From Alphaproteobacteria bacterium (lineage in GTDB: Bacteria; Pseudomonadota; Alphaproteobacteria; ATCC43930; CGMCC-115725): 43,884 nucleotides of DNA. Where the stretch lies: assembly GCA_030041385.1 (NCBI GenBank), contig JASHNY010000069.1, positions 1 to 43,884 on the forward strand, in the 5' to 3' direction. Both the position numbers and the translations under genes were made by a program. The stretch's first letter is position 1. Every line of letters begins with the position of its first letter. Under the pieces are notes generated by a model. The model was given only the letters and a program-made list of their open reading frames with translations. It did not search any database and was not told the origin of the DNA. Positions 1-8,527 of this stretch are shown one piece after another.

Positions 1-1124
1 GTGAATGAGGAATCGTCGGTCTCCGGCGCGTTCGCCACCAGCCAATAGCGCCAGTAATCGGCAGGATATTCGGCCAGGGCCTGGTCGAGGAAGATGCCGC
101 GTTTCTGGCTGGTCGAAAACTTGCCGCCGTAAAAGGTCAGCCAGCTGAACCCCTTGATGTAATCGACCAGTTTCCAGTCTTCGCCGGCGCCGAGGATGGT
201 CGCGGGAAAGCTGACCGTATGGAACGGCACGTTGTCCTTGGCCATGAACTCGACATAGCGAACATCGTCGGCCGCGTACCACCAGCGCCGCCAGTCGCGC
301 TCGCCGGGCGCGGCGTCGGCCCATTCCTTGGTGGCGCCGATATATTCGATCGGCGCATCGAACCAGACGTAGAACACCTTGCCCTCGAAGCCGGGACGAT
401 CGACCGGCACGCCCCAGTGCAGGTCGCGGGTGATGCAGCGGTCGTGCAGGCCTTCCTTGAGCCAGCCCTTGGCGATCGACTTCACCAGCAGCGGCCAGTC
501 GGTCTTGGTGTCCACCCAGGCCTCGACCCGATCCGACAACGCGCCCAGCTTCAGGAACAGGTGCTTGGTCTGGCGGACTTCCAGGTTGCGGCTGCCCGAG
601 ATCGCCGAGCGCGCATCCTTGAGGTCGGTCGGGTCCAAGAGCCGGGTGCAGTTTTCGCACTGGTCGCCGCGCGCCGCGGCATAGCCGCAATACGGGCAGG
701 TGCCGGTGATGTAGCGGTCGGGCAGGAAGCGCCCGTCATCGACCGAATAGACCTGCGCCACCAGCCGCTCTTCGATAAACCCGGCATCGTCGAGCCGATG
801 GTAGAAATGGTTGGTGAGTTCGCGGTTCTGCGGCGACGAGCTGCGCCCAAAGAAATCGAACGAGAGGTGGAAATCCCGATAGATCCGCTTCTGGATCTGG
901 TGCTGGCTGGCGCAGTATTCCTCGACCGACACCCCCGCTTCCAGCGCGGCGATCTCGGCCGGCGTGCCGTGCTCATCGGTGGCGCAGATGAAGAGAACCT
1001 CGTGGCCCGCCGCGCGCATGAACCGGGCATAGACATCCGCGCTCAGCATCGAGCCGATCAGGTTGCCGAGATGCTTGATGCCGTTGATGTACGGCAATGC
1101 GGAGGTGATCAGAATCTTCGCCAT
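1..1124 (-). CDS. metG: Methionyl-tRNA synthetase, partial (C-terminus beyond window)
   Basis: Charges tRNA-Met with methionine in the cytoplasm. About 374 codons are present, read leftward from an ATG at 1124; the 3' end lies outside the window. The N-terminus [20 protein letters not shown] is the class I synthetase start, with the HIGH-type element shown as HLGN. A zinc-knuckle region follows with CPYC and CENC pairs, and the product carries the [13 protein letters not shown] region typical of MetG. Near the left edge the KMSKS loop appears as KFSTSQKRG, a variant I associate with this MetG type, rather than the textbook KMSKS. Downstream on the same strand would be the anticodon-binding domain. 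The gene is separated from ymdB by a palindromic repeat. Identification is very safe. Confidence 0.95.
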   Translation of the reverse strand, partial: MAKILITSALPYINGIKHLGNLIGSMLSADVYARFMRAAGHEVLFICATDEHGTPAEIAALEAGVSVEEYCASQHQIQKRIYRDFHLSFDFFGRSSSPQNRELTNHFYHRLDDAGFIEERLVAQVYSVDDGRFLPDRYITGTCPYCGYAAARGDQCENCTRLLDPTDLKDARSAISGSRNLEVRQTKHLFLKLGALSDRVEAWVDTKTDWPLLVKSIAKGWLKEGLHDRCITRDLHWGVPVDRPGFEGKVFYVWFDAPIEYIGATKEWADAAPGERDWRRWWYAADDVRYVEFMAKDNVPFHTVSFPATILGAGEDWKLVDYIKGFSWLTFYGGKFSTSQKRGIFLDQALAEYPADYWRYWLVANAPETDDSSF

Positions 1125-1155
1125 GGTTTCCTAGCGGCTGGGGGCGGCCCAGTGG

Positions 1156-1265
1156 GTCCTTCGAGACGCCCGCTCCGCGGGCTCCTCGGGATGAGGAGGG
1201 CCGGCGGATGCCTTAAACATCCTACCTCATCCTGAGGAGCGGGCGCAGCCCGCGTCTCGAAGGAC
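1156..1265. repeat. Intergenic palindromic repeat
   Basis: Long imperfect inverted repeat between metG and ymdB. The left arm (1156–1197) begins GTCCTTCGAGACGC and the right arm (1225–1265) ends with its complement GCGTCTCGAAGGAC; each arm also contains a smaller GC-rich hairpin. This matches in style the dispersed palindromic units found between genes in Bradyrhizobium-like genomes (from memory, not searched). It may also limit read-through between the two genes. Confidence 0.8.
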
Positions 1266-1290
1266 GCAAGATGTCCACGCAAAACGCAGA

Positions 1291-2106
1291 TTACAACCGC
1301 GGCACCAGCGGCACGAGCCGCCCGCCGACGCGCACCGGCTCGATCCGCCGCGCCAGCCCGGTGGTGTCGTCGGTCACGACCAGCGCGCCGCACAGCGTGC
1401 CCTCGCCCTCGGCGACCTGCGGCTTCTGCCCCGGCATTTTGCTGACGAAGCGCTGCACCGCTGCGGCCTTCTGCATGCCGATCACCGAATCGTAGTCGCC
1501 GCACATCCCGGCATCGGTCTGATAGGCGGTGCCGCCGGGCAGGATTCGCCCGTCGGCGGTCGGCACATGGGTGTGGGTGCCGATCACCGCTGAGACCCGG
1601 CCATCGGCGAAATGCCCGAACGCGGTCTTCTCGCTTGTCGCCTCGGCATGAAAATCGACGACGATCGCGGCGACCTTGCGGCCGAGCGCCTGGCCCGCGA
1701 GCAGCGCGTCGAGCCCGCGGAACGGGTCGTCGAGCGCATCCATGAACAATCGCCCCATCAGGTTGACGACGAGCGCCGTGCGCCCATCGCCGAGCGCGTG
1801 CAGGATCGACCCGGCGCCGGGCGTGCCGGGCGGAAAATTCGCCGGCCGCAGAACGTGCGGGTCGCGGTCGATATAGGGGATCAGCTCGCGCTGGTCCCAG
1901 ACATGGTTGCCGGTGGTCAGGATATCGGCGCCGGCATCGTACAACTCGCCGCACAGCCGCTCGGTCAGCCCGAAGCCGTGCGCCGCGTTCTCGGCGTTGA
2001 CGATGGCGAGATCGACCGCCAGCTCGCGCCGCAGCACCGGCAGGTGCGCCTTCACCGCGTCGCGGCCGGGGCGGCCGACCACATCGCCGCACACCAGGAT
2101 GTTCAC
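1291..2106 (-). CDS. ymdB: YmdB-family metallophosphoesterase (TIGR00282 type)
   Basis: 271 aa, the usual length for YmdB, a calcineurin-like phosphodiesterase that acts on 2',3'-cyclic nucleotides in characterised members. The N-terminal CGDVVGRPGRDAV supplies the first metal-binding Asp, NAENAAHGFGL the Glu/Asn pair, TTGNHVWDQRE the GNH motif, DFHAEATSEK the second metal cluster and IGTHTHVPTAD the final GTHTH motif, so all catalytic elements are present. The start is GTG at 2106, giving MNILVCGD directly. In many alphaproteobacteria ymdB follows zapA, 6S RNA and a 5-formyltetrahydrofolate cyclo-ligase gene; here the cyclo-ligase gene is absent and only a short repeat-like stretch separates ymdB from the 6S RNA. 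Confidence 0.93.
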   Translation of the reverse strand: MNILVCGDVVGRPGRDAVKAHLPVLRRELAVDLAIVNAENAAHGFGLTERLCGELYDAGADILTTGNHVWDQRELIPYIDRDPHVLRPANFPPGTPGAGSILHALGDGRTALVVNLMGRLFMDALDDPFRGLDALLAGQALGRKVAAIVVDFHAEATSEKTAFGHFADGRVSAVIGTHTHVPTADGRILPGGTAYQTDAGMCGDYDSVIGMQKAAAVQRFVSKMPGQKPQVAEGEGTLCGALVVTDDTTGLARRIEPVRVGGRLVPLVPRL

Positions 2107-2130
2107 GCGCCCGCCTCGTTATGGCGGGGC

Positions 2131-2208
2131 GCCGCGAGGCGACGCAGCAATCTCGTCGGGACATGACACGGTTTGCACAAGATTGCTTCGCTCCGCTCGC
2201 AATGACGG
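2131..2208. repeat. Intergenic repeat remnant
   Basis: Between the 6S RNA and ymdB. Contains GCAATCT near 2145–2151 and AGATTGC near 2180–2186 as imperfect inverted arms, ending in TTCGCTCCGCTCGCAATGAC. The latter string is typical of a dispersed repeat that I recognise from Bradyrhizobium-like intergenic DNA. No gene is visible in it. Confidence 0.55.
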
Positions 2209-2222
2209 CCGGTTAGCCGTAT

Positions 2223-2381
2223 GGGCGGAGCCGCCTCGGCCGTTGGCTTGCAACTCCCTCGTGGCCCGCCGTAGCAGGTGGGCGCCGTTTGCCGGAGCCA
2301 CGACTCCGACAGGGACAGCTCCCAAGAGGTAGGTATCGGCCCCGGGGCTAATGCGTCCTGACGCACCGCGCAGCCCCGCCC
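2223..2381 (-). ncRNA. ssrS: 6S RNA (SsrS)
   Basis: A transcript of about 159 nt read leftward immediately after zapA, the conserved location of 6S RNA in proteobacteria. The predicted ends pair: GGGCGGGGC (complement of 2373–2381) with GCTCCGCCC (complement of 2223–2231), nine base pairs with one G·U, extendable by about three. Inside lie the conserved-looking stretches GATACCTACCTCTTGGGAGC and GTCCCTG, then a GTGGC/GCCAC stem and CCACCTGCTACGGCGGG, as I remember from alphaproteobacterial 6S sequences. 6S RNA mimics an open promoter and sequesters housekeeping RNA polymerase in slow growth. Exact ends are inferred from the closing stem; an Rfam RF00013 search would settle it. Confidence 0.8.
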
Positions 2382-2390
2382 GTACCCTAG

Positions 2391-2705
2391 CTAGGACGAT
2401 TCGAGCCGCGCCGCAATCGATTCGATGCGCTGGGCAATGCCGTGAATGCCGGTCGCCGTCGACGCATCGCCGCCGGGGCGGTTGCGCGACTGCTGCAACG
2501 CCTCGTTGGCGTCCGACAATTCGTCGGCGATGACCAGCGCCGCCAGCAGGATCAGCCGGGCTTCGCCGACCTGCCCCACGGTTCTGAGGAATTCGCCGAT
2601 CTTGGCATCGATATACGCCGCCAGTCGCCGCAACCGCGGTTCCTGCCCGTCCTCGCAGCTGATCGGGAACTCGCGGCCATTCACCTTGACAACGACGAGG
2701 GCCAT
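2391..2705 (-). CDS. zapA: Cell division protein ZapA
   Basis: 104 aa; ZapA binds and bundles FtsZ filaments at the division ring. The start at 2705 (MALVVVKVNGREFPISCEDG) gives the normal ZapA N-terminus: a beta strand with the V-x-I/V-x-G core, then the helix LRRLAAYIDAKIGEFLRTVG and the hydrophobic segment ARLILLAALVIADELSDANE followed by a C-terminal coiled coil. A longer reading to 2849 exists but overlaps the upstream gene completely. The upstream DUF4164 stop (2707–2709) lies one base before this ATG, so the two are almost certainly translationally coupled. 6S RNA follows directly. Confidence 0.93.
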   Translation of the reverse strand: MALVVVKVNGREFPISCEDGQEPRLRRLAAYIDAKIGEFLRTVGQVGEARLILLAALVIADELSDANEALQQSRNRPGGDASTATGIHGIAQRIESIAARLESS

Positions 2706-2706
2706 G

Positions 2707-2946
2707 TCAGCCGTCCTCCCGCAGCACCAGCCCGATCTTGTCGAGAGCGGCCTCGACCCGTGCCGCAATCGCGGCGGTGAGCTGCCGCACACGCTCGTCT
2801 TCGGCCGCACGGTCTTGCGCCAGGCGGGCCTCGGCGAGGCGGACGACATCCTCGCCCGCAGGCTCGGGCTGGTTCAGCCGGGGCGCCGCCTCCAAGCGCT
2901 CAACCGCGCGCTCGAGCCGAGCGATCGCGTCGTCGAGTTCGCTCAT
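2707..2946 (-). CDS. DUF4164-family coiled-coil protein
   Basis: 79 aa, almost entirely helical with heptad-like spacing of Leu/Ile/Ala (SELDDAIARLERAVERLEAA at the N-terminus). Small proteins of this kind sit directly upstream of zapA in many alphaproteobacteria and belong to DUF4164. Function is unknown; the conserved linkage and one-base gap to zapA suggest a role with the division apparatus, which is inference. No membrane segment or catalytic motif is visible. Confidence 0.85.
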   Translation of the reverse strand: MSELDDAIARLERAVERLEAAPRLNQPEPAGEDVVRLAEARLAQDRAAEDERVRQLTAAIAARVEAALDKIGLVLREDG

Positions 2947-2996
2947 GCCGCCACCTTAAAGACCGCCCGCCCGCCTCGTCAACGCGCCGCCGCGGC

Positions 2997-3959
2997 CTAG
3001 CGGACTCGCTCGTATTTCTGCAATGAGCGGATGTAATCGGGGCGCGGCGTGTTGGGATAGAATTGCGGCCACTGCGTCCAGGACACCTCGCCGACGTAGA
3101 GATCGCCACGGGAATCGACGGCGAGACCGTGCGGCCCGAGAAACGCGGTGGGCGCCGTGCCGGCATGCTTGTCGCCGAACCGCGACAGCAGGTTGCCCTT
3201 GTTGTCGACGATGCTGACCCGCGGCCCGAGATTGGGCACGTCGCGGTTGACCGGCTGCACCGGCCCCAGCTCGCCGATGAAGCACACCGGGTGGTGGACA
3301 TAATCCATGTAGAGCCCGCACGGCCGGTGCAGGTTGTTCCACTGCGCCTCGTACTTGCCGTTGCCGTCGAATACCTGGACGCGGTGGTTCTCGCGGTCGG
3401 CGACATAGACCCAGCCGTCGACATCGGTGCAGATGTTGTGGACGATGTTGAATTCGCCCGGCATCGTGCCCGGCTCGCCCCACGACATCAGCAATTTTCC
3501 GTCGGGCGAATATTTGTGGACCCGGGCGTTGCCATAGCCGTCGGACACGTAGATCTCGCCCTTCGGCGACAGCGCGGTATGGGTGCAGCGATGGAACGGC
3601 TCGCCGCCCATATACGGCGCCGGCTTGCCGGGCACGCCCAGTTCGAGCAGGACCTTGCCGTCTTCAAGCCGGCATTTGCGCACGAAATGGCCGCCGTCAT
3701 CGGTCAGGTAGATCGAATCGTCCGGCCCCATGTGGACGCCGTGCGCACGCGGATACTGTCCCTCGCCCCACGAGCGCAGGAAGTTGCCATTGCGGTCGAA
3801 CACCATCATCGGGTGCTCGCCGCGGTTGAACACATAGACGTTGTCGTTCTTGTCGCAGCCGACCGCCCCGACCTCCTTGAACGACCAGCCATCGGGCAGT
3901 TTCGCCCAGTTCTCGACGATCCGGTACCTGTAGTCGCCGCTGCCGACGATCGTGTCCAT
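2997..3959 (-). CDS. NHL-repeat beta-propeller protein (peptidyl-alpha-hydroxyglycine amidating lyase-like)
   Basis: 320 aa starting at ATG 3959 behind a strong GGAGGAG ribosome site. The sequence is a run of NHL-type blades, seen in repeats such as DNVYVFNRGEHPMMVFDRNG, DSIYLTDDGGHFVRKC, GEIYVSDGYGNARVHKYSPDG, GWVYVADRENHRVQVFDGNG and GDLYVGEV. That is the six-bladed fold of the lyase domain of peptide-amidating enzymes, the name usually given to bacterial relatives. There is no signal peptide, so it probably acts in the cytoplasm. Bacterial members are mostly uncharacterised and no amidating monooxygenase is nearby, so the lyase activity should not be assumed. It is divergently oriented to tkt. 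Confidence 0.85.
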   Translation of the reverse strand: MDTIVGSGDYRYRIVENWAKLPDGWSFKEVGAVGCDKNDNVYVFNRGEHPMMVFDRNGNFLRSWGEGQYPRAHGVHMGPDDSIYLTDDGGHFVRKCRLEDGKVLLELGVPGKPAPYMGGEPFHRCTHTALSPKGEIYVSDGYGNARVHKYSPDGKLLMSWGEPGTMPGEFNIVHNICTDVDGWVYVADRENHRVQVFDGNGKYEAQWNNLHRPCGLYMDYVHHPVCFIGELGPVQPVNRDVPNLGPRVSIVDNKGNLLSRFGDKHAGTAPTAFLGPHGLAVDSRGDLYVGEVSWTQWPQFYPNTPRPDYIRSLQKYERVR

Positions 3960-4153
3960 CTGGCGTCTCCTCCATCTGCGCGCCTTGCCCGGCCCGCACG
4001 AACGTTAGCGGCGCCTCCGCCGCCGCACAATCCCGGAGCGGAGCGCGCCCGCACGCCCCGCCCGGCGCCGCCGCGGCGAAATCGACGCGGCGCCGGCGAC
4101 GCACGCCGATGTGAGGCGTTTGCGGCAGGGACAATGCGAGGTAAATTGCCGCC

Positions 4154-6151
4154 ATGGATACCGCACCGCCCCTCCCCCAGCCGAAAAATCCGAAGCTGCG
4201 GCGCATGGCGAATGCCCTGCGCGCGCTTGCCATGGACGCGGTGGAACAGGCGAAATCGGGCCACCCCGGCATGCCGATGGGCATGGCGGACGTGGCGACG
4301 GTGCTGTTCACCGAGTTCCTGCGCTTCGATCCGACCGCGCCCGAGTGGCCCGACCGCGACCGTTTCATCCTGTCGAACGGGCACGGTTCGATGCTGCTCT
4401 ACGGGCTATTGCACCTGCTCGGCTATGCCGACATGACGCTCGACGAGCTGAAGCATTTCCGCCAACTCGGCAGCCGCACCGCCGGTCACCCCGAGCGCGA
4501 ATTGGCGCCGGGCATCGAGGTCACGACCGGGCCGCTCGGCCAGGGGCTGGGCAATTCGGTGGGCATGGCGCTGGCCGAGCGCCACCTCGCGGCCGAGTTC
4601 GGGCCCGATCTCGTCGATCACCGCACCTACGTGTTCTGCGGCGACGGCTGCCTGATGGAGGCGATCAGCCACGAGGCGATGTCGCTTGCCGGGCATCTCC
4701 GCCTCAATAAATTGACCGTGCTGTACGACGACAATTCGATCACGATCGACGGCTCGACCGCGCTTGCCGTGTCCGACGACCAGCTCCTGCGCTTCCGCGC
4801 CCATGGCTGGGCGGCCGAGCGCATCGACGGCCACGACACCGACGCGATCGCCGCCGCGATCCGCCGCGCCCACGACAGCGACCGCCCGAGCCTCATCGCT
4901 TGCAAGACCATCATCGCCTTTGGTGCGCCGACCAAGGCGGGCACCGCCGCGGCGCACGGCGCGCCGCTCGGCGCCGAGGAGATCGCCGGCGCGCGCAAGC
5001 GTCTCGGCTGGGAATACCCGCCGTTCGTGGTGCCTGACGGCATCCGCGCCGAATGGCGCGAGGCGGGGGCGCGCAGCGCCGGCTTGCGCCACGATTGGGA
5101 GCGCCGGCTCGAACGGTCGCCGCAGCGCGATGAGTTCCGCCGGCGCCAGCACGGCGCCCTGCCCGATAAACTCGCTGCCGAGATCGCCGCCGCGTGCGAC
5201 GAGTTCCGCGCCAAGAACGCTAAATTGGCGACGCGCCAAGCCTCGGGCGCGATGCTCGACCGGCTCGTCCCGGCCGTGCCCGAACTGATCGGCGGGTCGG
5301 CCGACCTGACCCCGTCGAACAACACCAAGGCCAAGGACCAGGCCGACATCAAGCCCGGCGATTACGCCGGGCGCTACATCCGCTTCGGCGTGCGCGAGCA
5401 CGGCATGGCGGCGGCGATGAACGGCATCGCCGCGCATGGCGGGCTCATTCCCTATGGCGGCACGTTCCTGACCTTCACCGACTACTGCCGCCCGTCGATC
5501 CGCCTGTCGGCGTTGATGAAGCTGGGGGTCATCTATGTGATGACCCACGATTCGATCGGGCTCGGCGAAGACGGCCCGACCCACCAGCCGATCGAGCATC
5601 TCTCGGCATTGCGGGCGATCCCGCAGCTGCAGGTGTTTCGCCCGGCCGACGCGGTCGAGACCGCCGAGTGCTGGGAGCTGGCACTGAACTCGCGCCACGT
5701 TCCGTCGATATTGGCGTTGACCCGCCAGCCGCTGCCGCTTCTGCGGACCCAGCCGGGCGGCAATTATTCGGCCTATGGCGCCTATGTGTTGGCGGAAGCC
5801 GACGGCGCCCGCCAGGTGACGCTGCTCGCCACCGGATCGGAAGTGTCGATCGCCATGGACGCACGCGCGCTGTTGGCGCAGCAGGGTATTCGCGCCGCAG
5901 TCGTGTCGATGCCGTGCTGGGAATTGTTCGAGCGCGAAAACAGCGCCTATCAGCAGAGCGTGCTCGGCACCGCGCCGCGCGTCGCGGTCGAGGCGGCGGT
6001 GCGGCACGGCTGGGACCGCTGGCTCGGCCCGCATTCGGCCTTTGTCGGGATGAGCGGGTTCGGCGCCTCGGCCCCGATCCAGGCGCTCTATCCGCATTTC
6101 GGCATCACCGCCGAGAAGGTCGCCGCGGCGGCGACGTCGCTGCTGAACTGA
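4154..6151 (+). CDS. tkt: Transketolase
   Basis: 665 aa, full length for a thiamine-diphosphate transketolase, which moves two-carbon units between sugar phosphates in the pentose phosphate and Calvin pathways. Visible motifs: [14 protein letters not shown] with the early catalytic His, [17 protein letters not shown], the TPP-binding [15 protein letters not shown] ending in [30 protein letters not shown] with the catalytic Glu, and [17 protein letters not shown] in the pyrimidine domain. GAGGT lies about 12 nt before the ATG. gap begins 42 bp after the stop, so the two probably form one unit. The usual partners pgk and fba do not follow in this window. Confidence 0.97.
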   Translation: MDTAPPLPQPKNPKLRRMANALRALAMDAVEQAKSGHPGMPMGMADVATVLFTEFLRFDPTAPEWPDRDRFILSNGHGSMLLYGLLHLLGYADMTLDELKHFRQLGSRTAGHPERELAPGIEVTTGPLGQGLGNSVGMALAERHLAAEFGPDLVDHRTYVFCGDGCLMEAISHEAMSLAGHLRLNKLTVLYDDNSITIDGSTALAVSDDQLLRFRAHGWAAERIDGHDTDAIAAAIRRAHDSDRPSLIACKTIIAFGAPTKAGTAAAHGAPLGAEEIAGARKRLGWEYPPFVVPDGIRAEWREAGARSAGLRHDWERRLERSPQRDEFRRRQHGALPDKLAAEIAAACDEFRAKNAKLATRQASGAMLDRLVPAVPELIGGSADLTPSNNTKAKDQADIKPGDYAGRYIRFGVREHGMAAAMNGIAAHGGLIPYGGTFLTFTDYCRPSIRLSALMKLGVIYVMTHDSIGLGEDGPTHQPIEHLSALRAIPQLQVFRPADAVETAECWELALNSRHVPSILALTRQPLPLLRTQPGGNYSAYGAYVLAEADGARQVTLLATGSEVSIAMDARALLAQQGIRAAVVSMPCWELFERENSAYQQSVLGTAPRVAVEAAVRHGWDRWLGPHSAFVGMSGFGASAPIQALYPHFGITAEKVAAAATSLLN

Positions 6152-6193
6152 GCGGCGCCCGCTCGGCTCACCTGGATTTGCGAGGAGACGAAC

Positions 6194-7204
6194 ATGGCGA
6201 TACGGGTCGCGATCAACGGGTTCGGACGCATCGGGCGGCTGGTGTTTCGCGCCGCCTGCGAGAGCCCCAGTCACGAGCTGGAGGTGGTCGCGGTCAACGA
6301 TCTCGGCCCGGTCGCGACCAACGCCCACCTGTTGAAGTACGACAGCGTGCACGGCCGCTATCCGCACGAGATCACCAGCGGCGACAACTGGCTCGACGCC
6401 GGGCGCGGCAAGGTTCGCGTCACCGCCGAGCGCGACCCGGCGAAACTGCCGTGGAAGGAATTGAACGTCGACGTCGCGCTCGAATGCACCGGCATCTTTA
6501 CCAAGCGCGAGGCGGCGGCAAAGCATCTCGAGGCCGGCGCCAGGAAGGTCATCGTTTCCGCCCCTGCCGACGGCGCCGATTTCACCTGTGTGATGGGGGT
6601 CAACCACGACGAGCTGAGCGCCGACCACAAGGTCATCTCGAACGCGTCGTGCACGACCAACTGCCTCGCTCCCGTCGCCTATGTGCTGCACAAGGGCGTC
6701 GGCATCGAGCGCGGCTACATGACGACGATCCATGCCTATACCGGCGACCAGAGCCTGCAGGACACATTGCACCACGATCTGCGGCGGGCGCGCGCGGCGA
6801 ACCTGTCGCTGATCCCGACCTCGACCGGCGCGGCGCGCGCGGTGGGGCTGGTATTGCCGGCGCTCAAGGGCAAGCTCGACGGCACCGCGATCCGCGTACC
6901 GACGGCCAATGTCTCGCTGATCGACTTCAAGTTCGACGCGGCCCGCGAAACCAGCGCGGACGAGGTCAACGAACTGATGCGGGAGGCGGCGCAGTCGAAC
7001 CGGCTCAAAGGCATCGTCGGCATCAACAATGCGCCGACCGTCTCGGTCGACTTCAACCACGACCCGCACAGCTCGACCTTCGACGTGACCCAGACCCAGG
7101 TGCTCGACAAGCGCTTCGTGCGCGTCTTGGCCTGGTACGACAACGAATGGGGCTTCTCGAACCGCATGGTCGAGGTCGCCGCCTATTTCGGCGCGATGGG
7201 GTAA
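6194..7204 (+). CDS. gap: Glyceraldehyde-3-phosphate dehydrogenase, type I
   Basis: 336 aa. Oxidises glyceraldehyde 3-phosphate to 1,3-bisphosphoglycerate in glycolysis or runs in reverse. The Rossmann start is VAINGFGRIGRLVFRAA; the catalytic Cys is C153 in NASCTTNCLAP and the assisting His is H180 in TIHAYTGDQ. STGAARAVG and WYDNEWGFSNRM are the usual substrate-binding and C-terminal signatures. GAGGAGACG precedes the ATG. After Asn35-Asp36 the cofactor loop reads LGPVATNAHLLKYDS, as in the proteobacterial gap linked to tkt. Cofactor preference cannot be judged by eye. Confidence 0.97.
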   Translation: MAIRVAINGFGRIGRLVFRAACESPSHELEVVAVNDLGPVATNAHLLKYDSVHGRYPHEITSGDNWLDAGRGKVRVTAERDPAKLPWKELNVDVALECTGIFTKREAAAKHLEAGARKVIVSAPADGADFTCVMGVNHDELSADHKVISNASCTTNCLAPVAYVLHKGVGIERGYMTTIHAYTGDQSLQDTLHHDLRRARAANLSLIPTSTGAARAVGLVLPALKGKLDGTAIRVPTANVSLIDFKFDAARETSADEVNELMREAAQSNRLKGIVGINNAPTVSVDFNHDPHSSTFDVTQTQVLDKRFVRVLAWYDNEWGFSNRMVEVAAYFGAMG

Positions 7205-7222
7205 CCAGGCTTCACTGCACAG

Positions 7223-7663
7223 GTGCCGAGTCATCCGCCGGTCTTCATCGTCCATTCGCTCGCCCATGCGGTTGCGGTCTTGCGGGAGGCGGCCGCGGCC
7301 GGACGCGCGGTCGTATTGGCGAGCGCGCCGGGTGCCGGAATCTATGCGGGGCCGGGCTGGTTCGGCGCCGTAGCTGAGGCCGCGCGCGCGGCGGTGCCGG
7401 AGGCGGAGTTCTCGGCGCTGCTCGATTGCGGCGACGATGCCGGTGCGGCGATGGCGGCGATCCGCGCCGGAATCGGGGCGGTCGTGTTCACCGGCCGAAC
7501 CGATGTCGCCGAGCGCCTCACCGAGATTGCCGCGGAGCGCGGGTGCCGGCTATTGACCGACCCGTTGCCCGAGGCGACAGATCTCGGCGCCCTGTTCTTT
7601 GCTGACGAGGAAACCCTGCGCCGGCATTGCCGCGAAATTCTGGCCGGCCCGGCTTCGCGCTGA
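7223..7663 (+). CDS. Conserved hypothetical protein following gap
   Basis: 146 aa beginning at a GTG 18 bp after gap, so probably cotranscribed with it. The sequence alternates hydrophobic strands and helices (VFIVHSLAHAVAVLREAAA, AVVLASAPGAGIYAGPGWF, EFSALLDCGDDAGAAMAAI, GAVVFTGRTDVAERLTEIA), reminiscent of part of a TIM barrel or a Rossmann-like fold. I recall similar unnamed proteins next to glycolytic genes in Rhodospirillales, but no function is known to me. The LDCGD stretch is the most motif-like element. No signal peptide or membrane segment. Confidence 0.75.
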   Translation: MPSHPPVFIVHSLAHAVAVLREAAAAGRAVVLASAPGAGIYAGPGWFGAVAEAARAAVPEAEFSALLDCGDDAGAAMAAIRAGIGAVVFTGRTDVAERLTEIAAERGCRLLTDPLPEATDLGALFFADEETLRRHCREILAGPASR

Positions 7664-7706
7664 GGCCGGCGCGCGTCTTGCGCCCCGGGCCGGAACCAGC
7701 GGGCAG

Positions 7707-7823
7707 GCCGGGCTCGGCGCCATGATCGCCGGGTTTGCGGCACCGGTTCCGATCGGCAACGTGATCGGCGGCACGATGCTGTTCGCACTGATTTCTTATG
7801 CCCAGGTCATGCGCGAGGTCTGA
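7707..7823 (+). pseudogene. C-terminal remnant of a formate/nitrite transporter (FNT family)
   Basis: Open reading ending at the TGA 7821–7823 contains PVPIGNVIGGTMLFALISY followed by AQVMREV. This is the last transmembrane helix and tail of FNT-family channels, whose C-terminus typically reads LGN-(I/V)-(I/L)-GGT followed by a Leu/Phe-rich segment and AQV. Nothing before about 7700 resembles the rest of that protein (five more helices expected), so only the end survives. The preceding DNA is the end of the 146-aa gene. Identification by motif recall only. Confidence 0.6.
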
Positions 7824-7888
7824 CGCAAGCCGTCGCCTCCGCGCAATGCCGCTGCAGTTCAGGAACCGGAGCGAAGAAGCGGCGTTTT

Positions 7889-8326
7889 ATGGCTGGGAAG
7901 GTAGATGAGGTGGAGGCTCTCATGCCATTCGACGGGGTCGCATCTCCTTACTGCAAACATCTCGAAAAACTTGACGAGGCCATCAACCTGGTACGCTCTC
8001 CGGGGCAGTGGTGCAAAGGCTCGGAGCGCAATTCCGCGGGTCAATACTGCATTCGCGGAGCGCTCGTGGCAGTTGGCGCCTGGGACACCCTGCGGCCTGT
8101 CGTCACCGCGAGCGTGCGCGAGGTCGGCGGCGGGCATTTTCGCCGCATCGAGGAGTTCAACGACCACCCGCTAACCACCCACGACGATGTGCTCAACGCG
8201 CTGTACCGGGCTCGCGAGCGCATCATCGCCGGCAATTTCGTGCCGCCCATCGACAGCGCCGGGGTGCAGGTGCGCCGGCCCCTGTGGCAGACGGTCGCGG
8301 CCGGCTGGCGAAAACTGCTCGGCTGA
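7889..8326 (+). CDS. DUF6197-like hypothetical protein
   Basis: 145 aa. The pattern WCKGSERNSAGQYCIRGAL, followed further on by FNDHPLTTHDDVLNALYRAR, matches the layout I recall for DUF6197: a Trp and Gly-rich start, a Cys shortly before Gly-Ala-Leu, then Asn-Asp and a helical tail. Function of that family is unknown. The start at 7889 is preceded by an A/G-rich stretch; an internal ATG at 7922 is an alternative. No signal peptide. The ~135 bp after it before the next gene show nothing recognisable. Confidence 0.65.
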   Translation: MAGKVDEVEALMPFDGVASPYCKHLEKLDEAINLVRSPGQWCKGSERNSAGQYCIRGALVAVGAWDTLRPVVTASVREVGGGHFRRIEEFNDHPLTTHDDVLNALYRARERIIAGNFVPPIDSAGVQVRRPLWQTVAAGWRKLLG

Positions 8327-8527
8327 GGCAACTCGCCCGCGAGCGGCATTGGCGCCGGCCAATCCCGGCCCGCGTCGATGCCGCCCTATTGCTTTCCCGA
8401 CGAGCGGCCTTTGTCGCGTGAGCGACGGGTCGGGCCGTAGCTCGCGTCGGCAGTCTGCCGGTTGACGCCGCGCGGCAATACGGAGGCTCGCGCCGAACCT
8501 TTCTGTGCTGTAGACCCTTCACCTCCG

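Noticed and set aside
4406-7267. A 953-aa open reading frame on the minus strand, antisense to tkt and gap.
   Set aside because: It lies opposite two unmistakable genes and is rich in Arg, Ala and His, the usual shadow of high-GC coding DNA. No domain is recognisable.
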